Part shown: in pieces, positions 1 through 6,712 of the stretch | Numbering within the stretch: the stretch's first letter is position 1 | Layout: each line of letters starts with the position of its first letter | Source of the DNA: Gemmataceae bacterium | GTDB lineage: Bacteria; Planctomycetota; Planctomycetia; Gemmatales; Gemmataceae | DNA length: 8,910 nucleotides | Direction: 5' to 3' | Assembly: GCA_026418875.1 (NCBI GenBank) | Contig: JAOAAM010000280.1 | Coordinates: 1 to 8,910, forward strand | The notes under the pieces: model-generated | The model's database searches: none | The model's input: the letters and a program-made list of their open reading frames with translations, nothing else | What the model was told of the DNA's origin: nothing | Made by a program: the position numbers and the translations under genes

Positions 1-486
1 CTGCAACGTCACCACCGACCCGGGGGCGACCTTCTGCTGCACTTGCTCGATCAAGCGAATCAACGGCTCAAACCGCGTCTGCAAATCCATGAATGGCGGG
101 GACACGTAGACGTTGACCGGCTCCGGGGGGGCCTGCCAACGCTCGACCCAGCGATACACGTCGCTTCGGACGATGGTTGACCGAGAATCCATCTGGAATC
201 GCTGGCGGTACTCCTGGAGGTGGCTGATCTGCTGCGGATCGCGCTCCAGAAAAGTGCAATGCGTCGCCTGCCGACTCAAGGCTTCGAAACCCAAAGCCCC
301 CGTTCCGGCGAACAAGTCGAAAAACGGGCGTTGCGGGATCGCATTTCCCAAGATGCTGAAAAATGCCTCGCGGACCATTTGGGGTGTCGGCCGTAACTCC
401 GCCGTCACCACGCATTCCATCTTCCGCCCACGCAACTCGCCGGCGACGATGCGCACTGCCGTTCGTTGTCTCGGGAATCGCTTCAT
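1..486 (-). CDS. rsmD: 16S rRNA (guanine-N2)-methyltransferase RsmD, partial (3' end outside window)
   Basis: Probable SAM-dependent methyltransferase; RsmD of E. coli modifies G966 of 16S rRNA in the cytoplasm during 30S assembly. The frame stays open to base 1, so the C-terminus is missing, probably by only 10-25 residues. Family signatures seen are VRIVAGELRGRK near the N-terminus, RPTPQMVREAFFSIL, the SAM-binding motif I FFDLFAGTGALGFEALSR, and FLERD, the acidic end of strand 2. Motif IV, normally DPPF/DPPY, reads SPPF here, so the usual Asp is Ser. I start at the ATG at 486 (MKRFPRQ...) because a GGTGA-like site lies about 11 nt upstream and family members begin close to the RIVAG motif. 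An in-frame ATG at 534 would add 16 residues but has no visible ribosome site. It lies downstream of the tolC-like gene on the same strand with no terminator between, so co-transcription is likely. The family call is firm; the exact target base is inferred. Confidence 0.88.
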   Translation of the reverse strand, partial: MKRFPRQRTAVRIVAGELRGRKMECVVTAELRPTPQMVREAFFSILGNAIPQRPFFDLFAGTGALGFEALSRQATHCTFLERDPQQISHLQEYRQRFQMDSRSTIVRSDVYRWVERWQAPPEPVNVYVSPPFMDLQTRFEPLIRLIEQVQQKVAPGSVVTLQ

Positions 487-587
487 CGATGCGGCTCTCA
501 CCAGACGGGAAGGCCCGATGCCCCACCATTCCATTGTAGCGGGCCCGGAACCGCGACGCCTGGAGAAGCCTCACGACGGACCCCGGG

Positions 588-2255
588 TCACTCGCGTGGA
601 GTCGACGGCGACGCCGGAGCCTCCGACGGACCTTTCGTGTCCTTGGTTGCAGCCGTCGTGTGTCCCCCGAGCAGGACGAATAGGCGGAGCTGCGCTTTGT
701 CAAACTCTCGCATCTGATCGATGTAGTTCAGCTGAGCCAAGGCCACGGCCTTGTGAGCCTGCAACACGGTGTAGTCATTCACATTCGCCGTCGAAAACTG
801 CGAGAGTTTGATCGTGTTGTCGAGTGCTTCCCTCCCCAGACGGATAAGCTCCTCGGCCGAGTCAAATTGAGAGGAGGCCGCCTCGATCGTGCTTCGGGCT
901 TCTTGCACCCCCAAGGTCAACTTCGCCTTCAACTCTTCATAAGTGAGTTGCACTTGTTGGAGGTTGGCCAAGGCACTCCGTTTTCGATTTTTGGCCGTCA
1001 AGGCTTCGGTGATGTTCCACCGGGCTTGCAGGGCCATGTCCCAGCGATTGGCCCAATCCAGTGTGCTGCCCGGCCCGGCGGCGAAAATCCCCTCGTTCAA
1101 TTGCAGGCGGACGGTGGGCAGGAACCGACGATAACCGCGTTGGATCTCCAACCCGCTTTGGATGACCGAGAGAATCCCCTCCAACTCGCGAATCCCTGGT
1201 CCGGCGGTCAACGCTTGCTGGACCATCGCCTCGATGGGCACCGATGCGTCCACCAATTCAAAGGCGGCCATTTGAGTGTCGACCGGTACCAACTCGGTCT
1301 GCGGATCCAACCCGAGCAGGTAACAAAGTTTGGCGTTGGCAGCTTCGATTTGACCCTGGAGTTTCGCCTGCGCTTGCTGCTGCTGGTCGACCTCGGCCTT
1401 CACCTGAGCACGCAGCAGGGCGAACTCCGCCTTGCCCTCCGACATGTCGAATTTTTTCTGGACGTCGGCGAGGATCTCCTGGGCGGACTTCTCCAACTTC
1501 TCCGAGACGGCCTTGGCGGAATAAGCGGCAATCAGGTCGATGTACGTTGAAGCGGCGTCCAACAGTTGCTCATATGAGATCTTCTGCAATTCTCCCCGCT
1601 GCTGCCACAACTTCCGCGCCGCATCGATCTGACGGAAGGCGAAGTCGCGGGGGTCGTACTCAGCGTTCAGTTGCAGCCAGTTCGAGTAGGCACCCGTGTC
1701 GCTGGTGATCAACGGCCCTTCTTGAAGCTGGATGCCACCGGCATGCCGCCAATAACCCATTCCAATGAACAGGTCAGGCAGCCAGCGCGACCTAGCCGAC
1801 TCTCGCTCGACCAAGGCCGCACAAACCTTGGCCCGGGCGATCCGAATCTGCGGGTTCTGCTCTTCGGCTAACCGGAACACGGTGTCCAAGCTAATGGGGA
1901 GAGACGTTCGCGCCGGAGCGTCGGGGGTGGCCGCTGTAGCGCGGACAACCTCGATCTCGGTGGGATTCTCGGCCGTTCGTCCGCTCTCTGGCAAGGCCGC
2001 GTTCAACGGCCCCCCTTCTGGTAAAGCCGTGCTTAGCGACGCTTTGTCGGGCAAGACCGCGGTCAGCGGCTCTCCCTCCGGTAAGACCGCGCTCAGCGGC
2101 CCTCCCATCGGAAAGTCGACCGGAGATTCCGGTGCCAAGCGCATCGGCGACGGGTCCGAGACAGCTCGTTCCGGCAAGTGCGAGCAAGCCAAGGGGAACC
2201 ACGGCATGCCGATCACAACCCAACGTGCCCAGCGACGGAGATTGCGGCATTGCAT
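588..2255 (-). CDS. TolC-family outer-membrane efflux protein with repeat-containing N-terminal linker
   Basis: A 555-residue protein of the outer membrane factor (OEP/TolC) family, which form trimeric channels through outer membrane and periplasm for RND, ABC or MFS export pumps. Residues 1-24 are a basic-then-hydrophobic export signal ending in PLAC, an imperfect lipobox (Cys24), so it may be a lipoprotein. Residues about 25-115 are a Pro/Ala/Glu-rich linker holding four 10-residue repeats. The two OEP repeats follow at about 120-320 and 325-535. Each has the family's long Ala/Gln/Glu-rich coiled-coil helices (for example around QVKAEVDQQQQAQAKLQGQ) and strand segments such as RFLPTVRLQLNEG. 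The LLGLDP turn after the first coiled coil is also typical. The ATG at 2255 is chosen because GAGGGA (2261-2266 on the complement) lies 5 nt upstream. No pump or adaptor gene is visible nearby, so the substrate is unknown. The tail (after LFVLLGG) is a short Thr/Pro/Ala-rich extension. Confidence 0.88.
   Translation of the reverse strand: MQCRNLRRWARWVVIGMPWFPLACSHLPERAVSDPSPMRLAPESPVDFPMGGPLSAVLPEGEPLTAVLPDKASLSTALPEGGPLNAALPESGRTAENPTEIEVVRATAATPDAPARTSLPISLDTVFRLAEEQNPQIRIARAKVCAALVERESARSRWLPDLFIGMGYWRHAGGIQLQEGPLITSDTGAYSNWLQLNAEYDPRDFAFRQIDAARKLWQQRGELQKISYEQLLDAASTYIDLIAAYSAKAVSEKLEKSAQEILADVQKKFDMSEGKAEFALLRAQVKAEVDQQQQAQAKLQGQIEAANAKLCYLLGLDPQTELVPVDTQMAAFELVDASVPIEAMVQQALTAGPGIRELEGILSVIQSGLEIQRGYRRFLPTVRLQLNEGIFAAGPGSTLDWANRWDMALQARWNITEALTAKNRKRSALANLQQVQLTYEELKAKLTLGVQEARSTIEAASSQFDSAEELIRLGREALDNTIKLSQFSTANVNDYTVLQAHKAVALAQLNYIDQMREFDKAQLRLFVLLGGHTTAATKDTKGPSEAPASPSTPRE
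1986..2105 (-). repeat. In-frame 30-bp tandem repeat, 4 units, in the tolC-like gene
   Basis: Four diverged 30-bp units encode residues 51-90: GGPLSAVLPE, GEPLTAVLPD, KASLSTALPE and GGPLNAALPE. A further degenerate partial unit lies at about 2107-2120. At DNA level each unit carries a [TCTGG/TCGGG/TCCGG]-[CT]AA[GA]-[GA]CCG core. The period is a multiple of three, so copy number can change without a frameshift. It forms part of the unstructured linker between the export signal and the channel domain. Confidence 0.85.
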
Positions 2256-2392
2256 CTGCTTCCCTCATCCGCTTGGGATTTCAGGCGACTTCGCAGTTTA
2301 CCGACTTCTCCAACGGTATCGGTTCATCCGGGTCTATAGATTGAGCGGGAATTGCCGGGGTTACCGAGACGAGTGCGTAAAAGAGGTAAACC
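2256..2392. promoter_or_regulatory. Divergent intergenic region between tolC-like and HAD genes
   Basis: This 137-bp gap must hold the promoters for both diverging transcripts. I see a ribosome site on each side: GAGGGA for the tolC-like gene and GAGGT (2383-2387), 5 nt before the HAD start. TATAGA at 2335-2340 could be a plus-strand -10 box, but no matching -35 hexamer lies at the right distance. No convincing operator or riboswitch fold is visible. Confidence 0.4.
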
Positions 2393-3001
2393 ATGCCGAT
2401 CCGGGGCGTCATCTTCGACATGGACGGAACCCTCGTGTCGCAAGAGTTGGATTTTGAAGCGATCCGACGCGACATCGGCCTGCCGGCGGGGACTCCTCTG
2501 CTGGAAGCAATGGCCAAAATGCCACCGGAGCAGCGTGCCTGGGCTCAAGCCATCCTGGACCGGCACGAACAGCAGGCCGCCGAGAAGGCCCGCGTCTTTG
2601 ATGGCATCCCTGAATTCCTTCATTGGCTGGACCGGCGGCAGATCCGTCGCGGATTGTTGACGCGCAATTCACGGCGCTCGGTGGAGACGGTTCTGAAACG
2701 AGTCGGCCTATGGTTTGATCCCATCGTGGCGCGAGAGGACGGTCCGCCGAAGCCGAATCCCGATGGAATTTGGACCATTTGCCGAGCGTGGGGCTTCCCC
2801 CCTGCCGAGGTGCTGATGATCGGTGATTACATCTTCGATATCGACGCGGGCCGACGGGCGGGGACCAAGACGGCCCTGGTGACGCATGGCCGGGACTGGC
2901 CTTTTGCGGCCTTGGCTGATTGTTGCTTCCCCAATTTCCTCAAGTTGCCCGATTTAATCGAGGAATGGTTTTTAGCGGATGGCGTTTTTGGGAGGGTGTG
3001 A
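2393..3001 (+). CDS. HAD-superfamily phosphatase (phosphoglycolate phosphatase-like, subfamily IA)
   Basis: A 202-residue cytoplasmic phosphohydrolase of the haloacid dehalogenase superfamily, which uses an Asp nucleophile and Mg2+ to remove phosphate from small metabolites. All four motifs are present: motif I DMDGTL (nucleophile Asp9, acid/base Asp11), motif II LLTRNS (Thr90), motif III Lys120 in KPNPDGI, and motif IV GDYIFDIDAG (Asp145, Asp149). A small helical cap of about 60 residues lies between motif I and FDGIPEFL. This layout is that of subfamily IA, the phosphoglycolate/beta-phosphoglucomutase-like group, and the length is near the family's usual 200-230. The start is supported by GAGGT 5 nt upstream. 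The sequence alone does not give the substrate; phosphoglycolate or a sugar phosphate is a guess. It heads the plus-strand run, and the next gene starts about 100 bp on. Confidence 0.88.
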   Translation: MPIRGVIFDMDGTLVSQELDFEAIRRDIGLPAGTPLLEAMAKMPPEQRAWAQAILDRHEQQAAEKARVFDGIPEFLHWLDRRQIRRGLLTRNSRRSVETVLKRVGLWFDPIVAREDGPPKPNPDGIWTICRAWGFPPAEVLMIGDYIFDIDAGRRAGTKTALVTHGRDWPFAALADCCFPNFLKLPDLIEEWFLADGVFGRV

Positions 3002-3020
3002 TAACGCGGCCAAAGCTGCC

Positions 3021-3049
3021 TTGCGGAAAAACCGGGCCGAAGTTATAGC
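3021..3049 (+). promoter_or_regulatory. Possible sigma-70-type promoter for the TIGR03009-like gene
   Basis: TTGCGG (3021-3026) and TATAGC (3044-3049) are separated by 17 bp and lie about 55 bp before the proposed GTG start. Both hexamers are only partial matches to consensus, so this is a weak candidate. Confidence 0.3.
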
Positions 3050-3105
3050 GAAGGGAGCGGAGGTGCGATTGCATGCCCGGGGCAGGCGAGAGAGGAGATG
3101 GCAAC

Positions 3106-3963
3106 GTGAAACGAGCCGGACTGCTCGCGACGGGTTTGGTTTTGTTTTTGTCGTCGCTTCTCGCGGCGCAAGAGCCTGGGGTGCGTTTGGCGCAGCCGCA
3201 AGGTGGCGGCGGGGCGACGATTGGTCGGCCGATCAGCCCAGCGGACCGACCGCTCTTGGACCCGAAGAATAACCGCTTGGACCAACTCCTGCTGCTTTGG
3301 GAGCAGCGGATGAAAAATGTCGAATCGATCCATGTGGTGAATTGCACTCGCATCGACAAGGAGAAGAGCGGGGCCGTCAAGACCTGGAGGGGCGAGGCGC
3401 GGTATTTGAAACCAAACTACGCAGCAATTCGCCTGGAGCAAGAGGAAGATCGGCAATTTGTCGAGATGATGATCTCAACGGGAACATACCTGTACGAGTA
3501 CCGGCCCCAGTTCAAGAAATTGGTGATTCACGATTTGCCGCCGCCGCGCCATGGCCAATTCGACAGTAACTTGCTGACGTTCCTGTTTGGAATGAGCGCC
3601 GCCGAGGCGAAGCAACGTTATGAACTCACATTGACCAAAGACATCGACGAGACGAACAAGCACTACATCTACATCGAGGTTTTGCCGCGATTTCCCGAGG
3701 ACAAGAAAGAATTCACTCGCGCGCAGCTGGTTTTGTTTGCCTCGACGATGTTGCCGCGGCGATTGTGGTTCGAGCAGCCCAACGGGAACCAAATTCAGTG
3801 GGACTTGCCGAACATGGACACGGAGACGCGGTTGCGGCCGTCCGACTTCCAAGCTCCGCCGCCGCCCCCGGGATGGGAGACGCAGCGAATCCATTTACCG
3901 CAGCAAACCCCAGCCCGACCAGAAGATCAACCCCGAGTGGTTCGACCCAGTCGTAACGGTTGA
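3106..3963 (+). CDS. Secreted protein resembling planctomycete TIGR03009 family
   Basis: About 285 residues with an export signal (VKRAGLLATGLVLFLSSLLAAQ, cleavage probably near Ala-Gln). I choose the GTG at 3106 because GAGGAG (3092-3097) lies 8 nt upstream and it puts Lys-Arg at the start of the signal. The ATG at 3073 adds 11 residues unlike a signal peptide. The mature protein has a short Gly-rich stretch, then an alpha/beta domain with LDQLLLLWEQRMKNVESIHV, YLKPNYAAIRLEQ, YLYEYRPQFKKLVIHDLP and FLFGMSAAEAKQRYEL. This resembles TIGR03009, a planctomycete domain of unknown function; the strand pattern recalls LolA/LppX lipoprotein-carrier folds, which is inference. The C-terminus is Pro-rich and probably disordered (QAPPPPPGWE to the end). 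No catalytic motif is apparent. A 24-bp tandem duplication overlaps the stop codon. Function unknown; envelope location likely. Confidence 0.8.
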   Translation: MKRAGLLATGLVLFLSSLLAAQEPGVRLAQPQGGGGATIGRPISPADRPLLDPKNNRLDQLLLLWEQRMKNVESIHVVNCTRIDKEKSGAVKTWRGEARYLKPNYAAIRLEQEEDRQFVEMMISTGTYLYEYRPQFKKLVIHDLPPPRHGQFDSNLLTFLFGMSAAEAKQRYELTLTKDIDETNKHYIYIEVLPRFPEDKKEFTRAQLVLFASTMLPRRLWFEQPNGNQIQWDLPNMDTETRLRPSDFQAPPPPPGWETQRIHLPQQTPARPEDQPRVVRPSRNG

Positions 3964-3988
3964 ATTCGACCCAGTCGTATCGGTTGAA
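3941..3988 (+). repeat. 24-bp tandem duplication spanning the stop codon
   Basis: TTCGACCCAGTCGTAACGGT-TGAA (3941-3964) is followed immediately by the same 24 bases with one change, A3956 to T3980. In codon phase it duplicates the last eight codons of the upstream gene including TGA, so a second in-frame TGA lies at 3985-3987. Confidence 0.9.
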
Positions 3989-4151
3989 GGCGTCGTTTGA
4001 GCCGCTTCTGCGGGGGGACACCACGGTACCCGACCGGGTCCGTAATCAACGTCCGCAAAAACACAGTTCATCAGGCGATACTGCCCTTCCACTGCGGGGT
4101 TCATATCCACAGACAGTGGAGTCCCCTCAACCCTGGGAGGTTCATTGACCA
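3964..4151. other. Intergenic region between the two secreted-protein genes
   Basis: This 188-bp gap starts with the second copy of the 24-bp repeat. It also has a weak inverted repeat, TCCACTG (4088-4094) and CAGTGGA (4114-4120) with a 19-nt loop and no T tract, so it is not a standard terminator. GGGAGG (4135-4140) lies 11 nt before the next start. No small gene or clear promoter is visible. Confidence 0.5.
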
Positions 4152-4955
4152 ATGCGTACATTCGCGGCTTTTCTTTTGACCGGCGCGCTCGCGATCCCGG
4201 CGTTTGCCCAACCGCCCGGCGGCGGCCGAGGCTTCGGTGGTTTTGGTGGCTTCGGCGCGATGGGCGGCGGCGTCAACCTGCTGCGCAGTGAAGACGTGCA
4301 GAAGGAACTGAAGCTCACCGACGAACAAAAGTCCAAGTTGCGCGATTTCCAATCGAAGTTGCAAGAGACCATGCGTTCGCTCCGACCCGAGCCTGGTCAG
4401 CAACCCGACTTCGAGCGACTCCGTGAACTCGGCCAGAAAATGGCGGAGGACACCGAAAAGTTCATGAAGGACTTCCTCACGGAGAGCCAAAACAAGCGTC
4501 TGAAGCAGATCCAACTTCAGCAGACTTTGAAGACCGCCCCGACGATGGCGTTCTTCACCATGAGCTTCGGCCCCGAAGGCCCGTCCATCGGCGATCTGAC
4601 GGAGACTGGGAAAGCCCTCAAGATCACCGACGACCAGAAAGAACGGATCCAAGCCATCGGGCAGCAATTGCAACAAGACCTCCGCGAACTCCGACCAGAG
4701 CGTGGCCAACGCCCCACCGCCGATCAGATGCAGAAGATGGATGCCCTGCGCAAAGAGGCGGTCGAGAAAATCATGGAAGTGCTCACCGAGGAGCAACGTA
4801 AGACCTTAAAGGAACTCCAAGGCGAAGAATTCAAGGGGCGAATTGATGCCGGTTTCGGCCCCGGACAAGGTGGTGGTCGCCGTGGCGGTGGTGGCGGCGG
4901 TGGCGGCGGTGGTGCCGGTGGCGACCGTCGCGGCGGTGGCGGCGGTGGTCGTTGA
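4152..4955 (+). CDS. Secreted Spy/CpxP-like helical protein with internal duplication and Gly-rich tail
   Basis: A 267-residue exported protein. Residues 1-19 are a clear Sec signal (MRTFAAFLLTGALAIPAFA, cleaved before QPP). A Gly/Phe-rich spacer with repeated FGG follows, then two homologous helical units of about 70 residues. The first begins LKLTDEQKSKLRDFQSK with SLRPE and ends FLTESQNKRLKQI; the second begins LKITDDQKERIQAIGQQ with ELRPE and ends VLTEEQRKTLKEL. The L(K/T)-x-(D/E)-Q-(K/R) pattern is that of the LTXXQ/Spy/CpxP-type periplasmic proteins, which in enterobacteria act as envelope-stress chaperones or sensors. The same pattern is frequent in uncharacterised planctomycete secreted proteins, so chaperone activity is inference. 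The last 35 residues are almost only Gly and Arg. The ATG is preceded by GGGAGG 11 nt upstream. An intrinsic terminator follows, so this is the last gene of its transcript. Confidence 0.82.
   Translation: MRTFAAFLLTGALAIPAFAQPPGGGRGFGGFGGFGAMGGGVNLLRSEDVQKELKLTDEQKSKLRDFQSKLQETMRSLRPEPGQQPDFERLRELGQKMAEDTEKFMKDFLTESQNKRLKQIQLQQTLKTAPTMAFFTMSFGPEGPSIGDLTETGKALKITDDQKERIQAIGQQLQQDLRELRPERGQRPTADQMQKMDALRKEAVEKIMEVLTEEQRKTLKELQGEEFKGRIDAGFGPGQGGGRRGGGGGGGGGGAGGDRRGGGGGGR
4869..4950 (+). repeat. GGN-rich low-complexity tract encoding Gly/Arg tail
   Basis: A run of GGT/GGC codons interrupted by CGC/CGT encodes the Gly/Arg-rich C-terminus of the Spy-like protein. Such tracts slip easily, and this one also creates spurious open frames on both strands. 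Confidence 0.85.
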
Positions 4956-4992
4956 GATCGCTCACCACAAATCATTCAGTCAATATGCTGCA

Positions 4993-5032
4993 CCGAGCCG
5001 CCGGGACTTAAGCTTGGCGGCTCGGCTCTTTT
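4993..5032 (+). terminator. Intrinsic (Rho-independent) terminator
   Basis: A perfect 10-bp GC-rich stem, CCGAGCCGCC (4993-5002) with GGCGGCTCGG (5016-5025), has a 13-nt loop and is followed at once by CTCTTTT. It lies 37 bp after the Spy-like stop codon and separates it from the convergent minus-strand lipoprotein gene. The complement gives the same hairpin without a T tract, so it should act mainly on plus-strand transcripts. Confidence 0.88.
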
Positions 5033-5101
5033 GTTCACCCCTACAAGCCCAACCGTGGCGTCGCCGGGCCAGCCTCCACACGACTCTAAGGTAGCGGGAG
5101 A

Positions 5102-6670
5102 TTACTTCAACCCGAGGCTCTCACGATACTCTCGACGGAACGCTTCGCGGTCCGTGATGATCTGGTCCCATTCGGATCGCACTCGTTTCAACGCCTCACG
5201 GGCATCGGAGCGATCAGCGAGCACTTTCCGCAGTTCTTGACAAAATGCTCGCTTGAACCGGTCTTCGTCTTTGACCCGCAAACGAAAAACCGGATTCAAA
5301 GCTGAACTCCGGCAGGCGGCATCCATGCTGTCGATCAATTGGTTGGTCACGGCTGGATCGAGATCATAGTTGTGCCAGATCGAGCGGCTATCGAGGTGAC
5401 TGCCGCGAGTCGGCCCCGCACCCCAGCGCGGCTCTGCGACAATTTCGAGGCTGACTCTCGGACTGGTCAGAAAGGCGAGGAAGTCCAAAGCCAAGCTCGA
5501 TTGGTCGGAATCATGGCGGATGCCGCCGAGCCAACCCCCGTGGGCTAGATAAGGTACCGTGTTGCCGTCGACTTCCGGTGACGCTTTGAGCTTGCGGGAA
5601 TCGGGATCATAGTTCTCCTCGCTGCCGGGGATGCGCCCGACCCCGAAACGTCCGCGGACGGGGCTGTCTGCCGCTTGCAGAGATTGGACCTCAAACAGCG
5701 TCGCGAAGGCAAAGATCGCCTGACCGCGACGGAATGCCTCGATCGGCTTTTCCCCGGTCGATGGCCCGCGGAGCGCTTGCAACCGTTGCATCATGGCCAA
5801 TGCGGCGACGAACCCCGGCATGTCGATCATCGCTTCCCCGGTATCAGCATCGAACTGGTAGTTGAAAAACAACGCCGTCCGCATTCGCTCCGACAGGGAT
5901 GAGGCCCGCTCGGAATTGGTCATCGGTCGAACAAACGACGCCGCCAGCGCGTGAAACTCGCGGTCCAGCTCATCGTCATCTTCGGGCAGAGGCGGCAGGG
6001 TGGGACGCGGAACGGCCGCAGCATTTCCCGGCCCCCAGTCCGACTGCTGGGCGAAATACTCGGCGACGGCGGCAAGTTCTTGCCAAGTCGTTGGCCCGAC
6101 CGGTCGCCCTGCTCGATTCGATCGAGCACGCATCCGAACGGGAAGATGCTCCGAATGTTTTGGATCGCCCAACAGGTCCGAGCGGAAGATCATCACCAGC
6201 GACTCGCCCACGACTGGTAAAGCGTAGGTCCGGCCTCCCCAATCGAGCGTGTGCTCCACTTGTTGCCGCAGCAGCAAGCTGTACTCGTATGACTCAACGC
6301 TGCGCAATGCTGCGACATCGATGGGGGCTAGTTGGGAGACGAGCCGTCCGGTTTCCCACGGCCGGAACAAGATCACGTCGCATGCTGAATCCGGTGCGAC
6401 GCGCTCGATGCGGGCACCGGAGAGTCGTTCCCAGTATGTCCCATGACGCTTCAGGATATCCGACAACGTGCTGTCCTTCGGGGCGGCAACACGCAGGATC
6501 AGGCCGGCATATCGCGGTGCCGGACCCGAGACGTTCGGTGGCGGAGCGCAACCAGCTGTCAGGAAATGAACCAGGAAAACCAGGCCGACCGTCGCTGCGG
6601 CCGCGAAAAACCGCGGGGTTTTCAGGGCGGAAGAAAAAATCACTGTGTTGATGCGCGTTTTTCGTTGCAC
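5102..6670 (-). CDS. Extracellular solute-binding-like lipoprotein (ABC sugar-type), orphan
   Basis: About 522 residues resembling family 1 (sugar-type) periplasmic solute-binding proteins of ABC importers. The N-terminus is basic, followed by a hydrophobic stretch ending LTAGC, a lipobox that predicts a lipid-anchored protein. Further on are features common in the family: a VAAPKDSTLSDILKRHGTYWERLSGARIE first segment, a hinge-like YALPVVGESLVMIFRSDLL, TTWQELAAVAEYF, a GEKPIEAFRRGQAIFAFA segment, GRFGVGRIPGS and a C-terminal GGWLGGIRHDSDQSSLALDFLAFLTSP. The Pro/Asp/Glu-rich stretch near PRPTLPPLPEDDDELD looks like an insert. I prefer the GTG start at 6670 because AAGGA lies 9 nt upstream; an in-frame ATG at 6712 adds 14 residues without a ribosome site. 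No permease or ATPase gene is adjacent, so it may serve a distant transporter or act as a stand-alone receptor. The ligand is unknown. Confidence 0.78.
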   Translation of the reverse strand: MQRKTRINTVIFSSALKTPRFFAAAATVGLVFLVHFLTAGCAPPPNVSGPAPRYAGLILRVAAPKDSTLSDILKRHGTYWERLSGARIERVAPDSACDVILFRPWETGRLVSQLAPIDVAALRSVESYEYSLLLRQQVEHTLDWGGRTYALPVVGESLVMIFRSDLLGDPKHSEHLPVRMRARSNRAGRPVGPTTWQELAAVAEYFAQQSDWGPGNAAAVPRPTLPPLPEDDDELDREFHALAASFVRPMTNSERASSLSERMRTALFFNYQFDADTGEAMIDMPGFVAALAMMQRLQALRGPSTGEKPIEAFRRGQAIFAFATLFEVQSLQAADSPVRGRFGVGRIPGSEENYDPDSRKLKASPEVDGNTVPYLAHGGWLGGIRHDSDQSSLALDFLAFLTSPRVSLEIVAEPRWGAGPTRGSHLDSRSIWHNYDLDPAVTNQLIDSMDAACRSSALNPVFRLRVKDEDRFKRAFCQELRKVLADRSDAREALKRVRSEWDQIITDREAFRREYRESLGLK

Positions 6671-6712
6671 GATGGGGTGTCCTTGGAATACAATCCAGTC
6701 AGGTCTGCTCAT

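Noticed and set aside
68..703. Minus-strand open frame of about 210 residues overlapping rsmD and the end of the tolC-like gene
   Set aside because: Its Arg-rich product has no family resemblance, while another frame of the same strand gives clear RsmD motifs up to the window edge.
753..1550. Long plus-strand open frame opposite the tolC-like gene
   Set aside because: It is the complement of the OEP coding region, has no recognisable domain or signal, and the minus strand gives a clear TolC-family protein.
1986..2120. Possible CRISPR-like or minisatellite array
   Set aside because: The units are directly adjacent without spacers and keep the reading frame, so this is a coding repeat.
1765..2457. 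Plus-strand open frame with repeated GKTA-SG-PPSGK peptides
   Set aside because: The peptide repeats are the antisense reading of the 30-bp repeat in the tolC-like gene, and the frame runs through the divergent promoter region.
3737..4000. Alternative frame giving NPEWFDPVV-type residues at the end of the TIGR03009-like gene, suggesting a frameshift
   Set aside because: The main frame is open with a consistent Pro-rich tail to its stop, and the alternative frame contributes no conserved domain. A frameshift cannot be shown from this sequence.
4088..4120. Inverted repeat TCCACTG/CAGTGGA before the Spy-like gene as a terminator or riboswitch
   Set aside because: The stem is only 7 bp with a 19-nt loop and no T tract, and I recognise no riboswitch consensus.
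4843..5094. Val/Ala-rich open frame that looks like a membrane segment
   Set aside because: It is an off-frame reading of the GGN-rich tract of the Spy-like gene and runs through the terminator hairpin.
5899..6651. Plus-strand 250-residue open frame opposite the binding lipoprotein gene
   Set aside because: Arg/Pro-rich shadow product without motifs; the minus strand encodes a lipoprotein with lipobox and binding-protein features.
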